A stretch of DNA of 64,000 nucleotides, from positions 1 to 64,000 of the forward strand of contig JAFSRW010000043.1 in assembly GCA_017445925.1 (NCBI GenBank). The letters are read 5' to 3'. Each line of letters begins with the position of its first letter. The first letter of the stretch is position 1. Below the pieces are notes generated by a model. That model saw only the letters and a list, made by a program, of their open reading frames with translations. It was not told where the DNA came from and ran no database searches. This document shows, one piece after another, positions 62,345-64,000 of the stretch. The DNA comes from Bacteroidaceae bacterium. GTDB taxonomy: Bacteria; Bacteroidota; Bacteroidia; Bacteroidales; Bacteroidaceae. Position numbers and translations under genes: made by a program.

Positions 62345-62786
62345 GTTCTGCGAAGTTGACGTCGGGTTGGGTTATGGTTACAGAATCTATAAACAGATGC
62401 GTACTTCTGATATCCGTAATGTGGTGAAACATGTTCACAGGGCAGTCGGGACTCTCAAAGTGGTTATAGGATGTCTTCTCTATCCACATCGTATCGGTAA
62501 TGTTGTAGTCTGGGCCCGAGATGTTCAGCAGTAGGGTATCTACGGGGTGAAAGTAGCTCAGGTATAGTTTAAGTTTACTTACATTAAGTTCGCGGTTCAG
62601 CAGCACTACCGATCCATCCGCGTTTGTAATGGTAAGTGTATCGCTGATAGCTACAGCCTTTCCATCCTGGTAAATGTTGGATATCATCACCACCGTATTC
62701 TCCAGTGTACAGTCTATGGTATCGCAACTGCTCAAACCGGTCAGCGTGATCATAAATGCCAGTAAGAACCCTTTGCTCTGCTTCAT
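62304..62786 (-). CDS. DUF6452-like lipoprotein
   Basis: 160 residues. MKQSKGFLLAFMITLTGLSSC is a lipoprotein signal with the lipobox cysteine at 21. The mature protein begins DTIDCTLENTV and is beta-rich, with no catalytic motif. It is found next to the DUF6048-like gene and overlaps it by 41 bases, so the products probably act together in the envelope. Function unknown. Confidence 0.75.
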   Translation of the reverse strand: MKQSKGFLLAFMITLTGLSSCDTIDCTLENTVVMISNIYQDGKAVAISDTLTITNADGSVVLLNRELNVSKLKLYLSYFHPVDTLLLNISGPDYNITDTMWIEKTSYNHFESPDCPVNMFHHITDIRSTHLFIDSVTITQPDVNFAEHENLQIHLFSSAD

Positions 62787-63748
62787 TATAACTCTTTCTC
62801 TATTTGATAGTTGTTCCGTTCAGGCGCATTCCTGCTGATAAGTTCACCCAAGAATCCTGCCACAAAGAGCTGAGTACCCAGAATCATAGTGGTAAGGGCA
62901 ATGTAGAAGTAGGGACTGTCCGTTACCAGCGGATGTGCTATGCCGTTGCTTAAGTAGTATAGCTTAGTGGCACCCACCACTATTATAGCAATAAAACCTA
63001 TCATAAACATCAGCGTGCCTACAAAGCCGAATACGTGCATGGGCTTCAGTCCGAAGCTGTCCAGGAACCAGAGGCTCAGCAGATCCAGGTATCCGTTTAC
63101 AAAGCGGTTCCAACCCATGAACTTCGACTTACCGAACTTTCTCTTCTGATGGTGAACGCGCTTCTCTCCAATTTTGCTGAAACCGGCATTCTTGGCCAGG
63201 TAAGGGATGTAGCGGTGCATCTCGCCATACACCTCAATGTTCTTTACCACATCACGGCGGTAAGCTTTCAGGCCGCAGTTAAAGTCGTGCAGATTGTGTA
63301 TACCGCTCACCTTGCGTGCCGTAGCATTGAAAAGTTTTGTCGGTATGGTCTTTGACAGCGGATCACCCTTGCTGCGGTTCATCTTGTAGCCGCTAACCAA
63401 GTCGTACCCGTCCTCCTTAATCATGCGGTAGAGTTCAGGAATCTCATCGGGTGAATCCTGCAGGTCGGCATCCATGGTTATTACCACATCGCCTTGCACA
63501 CGGTCGAATCCGCAGTACAGGGCAGGACTTTTTCCATAGTTACGGCGGAACTTAATGCCGTGCACCACTTCAGGGTTTTCTTTGCGTAACTGTTCAATTA
63601 CTTGCCAGGAGTTGTCAGTGCTACCATCGTTTACAAAGTATACTTCGTAACTGAAATGGTTCTCGTCCATTACTCTCTTTATCCAGCTAAAGAGCTCGGG
63701 CAACGATTCCTCCTCATTAAAAAGGGGTATTACAACAGATATATCCAT
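62786..63748 (-). CDS. Family 2 glycosyltransferase (polyprenyl-phosphate type)
   Basis: 320 residues. The GT2 catalytic domain includes SVVIPLFNEEESLPELF, VNDGSTDNSW and TMDADLQDSPDEIPEL. Two C-terminal membrane helices (FGFVGTLMFMIGFIAIIVVG and ALTTMILGTQLFVAGFLGEL) follow. This is the plan of DPM1/GtrB-type enzymes that load a sugar onto polyprenyl phosphate at the inner face of the membrane. It begins 5 bases after the DUF4199 gene. Confidence 0.88.
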   Translation of the reverse strand: MDISVVIPLFNEEESLPELFSWIKRVMDENHFSYEVYFVNDGSTDNSWQVIEQLRKENPEVVHGIKFRRNYGKSPALYCGFDRVQGDVVITMDADLQDSPDEIPELYRMIKEDGYDLVSGYKMNRSKGDPLSKTIPTKLFNATARKVSGIHNLHDFNCGLKAYRRDVVKNIEVYGEMHRYIPYLAKNAGFSKIGEKRVHHQKRKFGKSKFMGWNRFVNGYLDLLSLWFLDSFGLKPMHVFGFVGTLMFMIGFIAIIVVGATKLYYLSNGIAHPLVTDSPYFYIALTTMILGTQLFVAGFLGELISRNAPERNNYQIEKEL

Positions 63749-63753
63749 TGTTA

Positions 63754-64000
63754 TTATTCTTTTTCTTTTTCTATTGTTTGTTCAGACTGATTAATGCTCG
63801 TTCTTTTTATGGTAGGGTAGGCTGCCAAAGCCGCAGTTATTAGCGATACAGGTACAGACAGCAACAGATTCATGAAAATAATCTGAGTCATCAGCGTTGG
63901 TACGTTTAACTGCTCGAAGGCTGCGTTCAGTTCGCTCTGTGAGATGCCGGCGAAAACCGACTTAATCATCTGCTGGTATTCTGGCGATTCCATAATGGTT
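63754..64000 (-). CDS. DUF4199 membrane protein, C-terminal part
   Basis: The frame is open through the window edge, so the gene is cut off. The visible part has one clear helix (IIFMNLLLSVPVSLITAALAAYPTI) and a charged tail. DUF4199 proteins are about 170 residues with four helices, so roughly half is missing. An ATG at 63993 is internal rather than the true start. In Bacteroidota this gene commonly precedes a GT2 gene like the one here. Confidence 0.65.
   Translation of the reverse strand, partial: TIMESPEYQQMIKSVFAGISQSELNAAFEQLNVPTLMTQIIFMNLLLSVPVSLITAALAAYPTIKRTSINQSEQTIEKEKE

Overview
The window comes from a Bacteroidota chromosome, most likely a Prevotella-type (Prevotellaceae) gut or rumen bacterium. 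The pointers are: promoters of the Bacteroidota form (TTTG, about 19-20 bases, TAnnTTTG); AT-rich start regions mostly without Shine-Dalgarno sequences; BspA-like leucine-rich repeat surface proteins; secreted proteins with type IX-like C-terminal tails; a Na+-translocating NQR complex; Bacteroidota-style TamB, LptD and BlaI/BlaR1 genes; and DUF6452/DUF6048/DUF4199 neighbours. The assignment rests on gene content only.

Layout. 1-11809: a 5'-truncated BspA-like fragment and two very large secreted mosaic proteins. 11810-12892: a gene-free kilobase packed with several kinds of repeat. 12893-25669: a mannan-degradation locus on the plus strand: cellobiose 2-epimerase, AraC regulator, GH26-acetylesterase fusion, GH5, GH26, a GH59-GH26 fusion, GH130 mannosylglucose phosphorylase and a GPH-type sugar symporter. 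25750-30282 (minus): a GH71/99-like secreted protein, a lipoprotein, Maf, a secreted protein and uridine kinase. 30377-34852: TamB. 35122-37433: BlaI and BlaR1. 37971-43925: nqrABCDEF. 43997-47505: an HD-domain protein and LptD. 47542-51128: the dTDP-rhamnose genes rfbACBD. 51189-54220: an esterase, ffh, folD and tRNA-His. 54275-64000 (minus): luxS, a C-terminal processing protease, an M3 peptidase fused to a dCMP deaminase, a Crp/Fnr regulator, ApbE, MntP, DUF6048, DUF6452, a family 2 glycosyltransferase and the end of a DUF4199 protein.

How the genes work together. The mannan locus makes a complete route. Secreted GH26 and GH5 enzymes cut the backbone, the CE7-type domain removes acetyl groups and the GH59 domain probably removes beta-galactosyl groups. 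The symporter imports manno-oligosaccharides, the epimerase turns mannobiose into mannosylglucose, and GH130 phosphorolyses that to mannose 1-phosphate and glucose. No SusC/SusD pair is in the window. ApbE is the enzyme type that attaches FMN covalently to NqrB and NqrC, so it is functionally tied to the nqr operon although it lies about 16 kb away.

The most striking observations are the GH59-GH26 fusion; a ten-cysteine tail on NqrC; the M3 peptidase-dCMP deaminase fusion; Shine-Dalgarno sequences concentrated in the nqr operon; and a dispersed class of degenerate period-7 tandem arrays. The arrays recur at least seven times, sit in frame inside two mannan genes and supply or abut the stop codons of three others.
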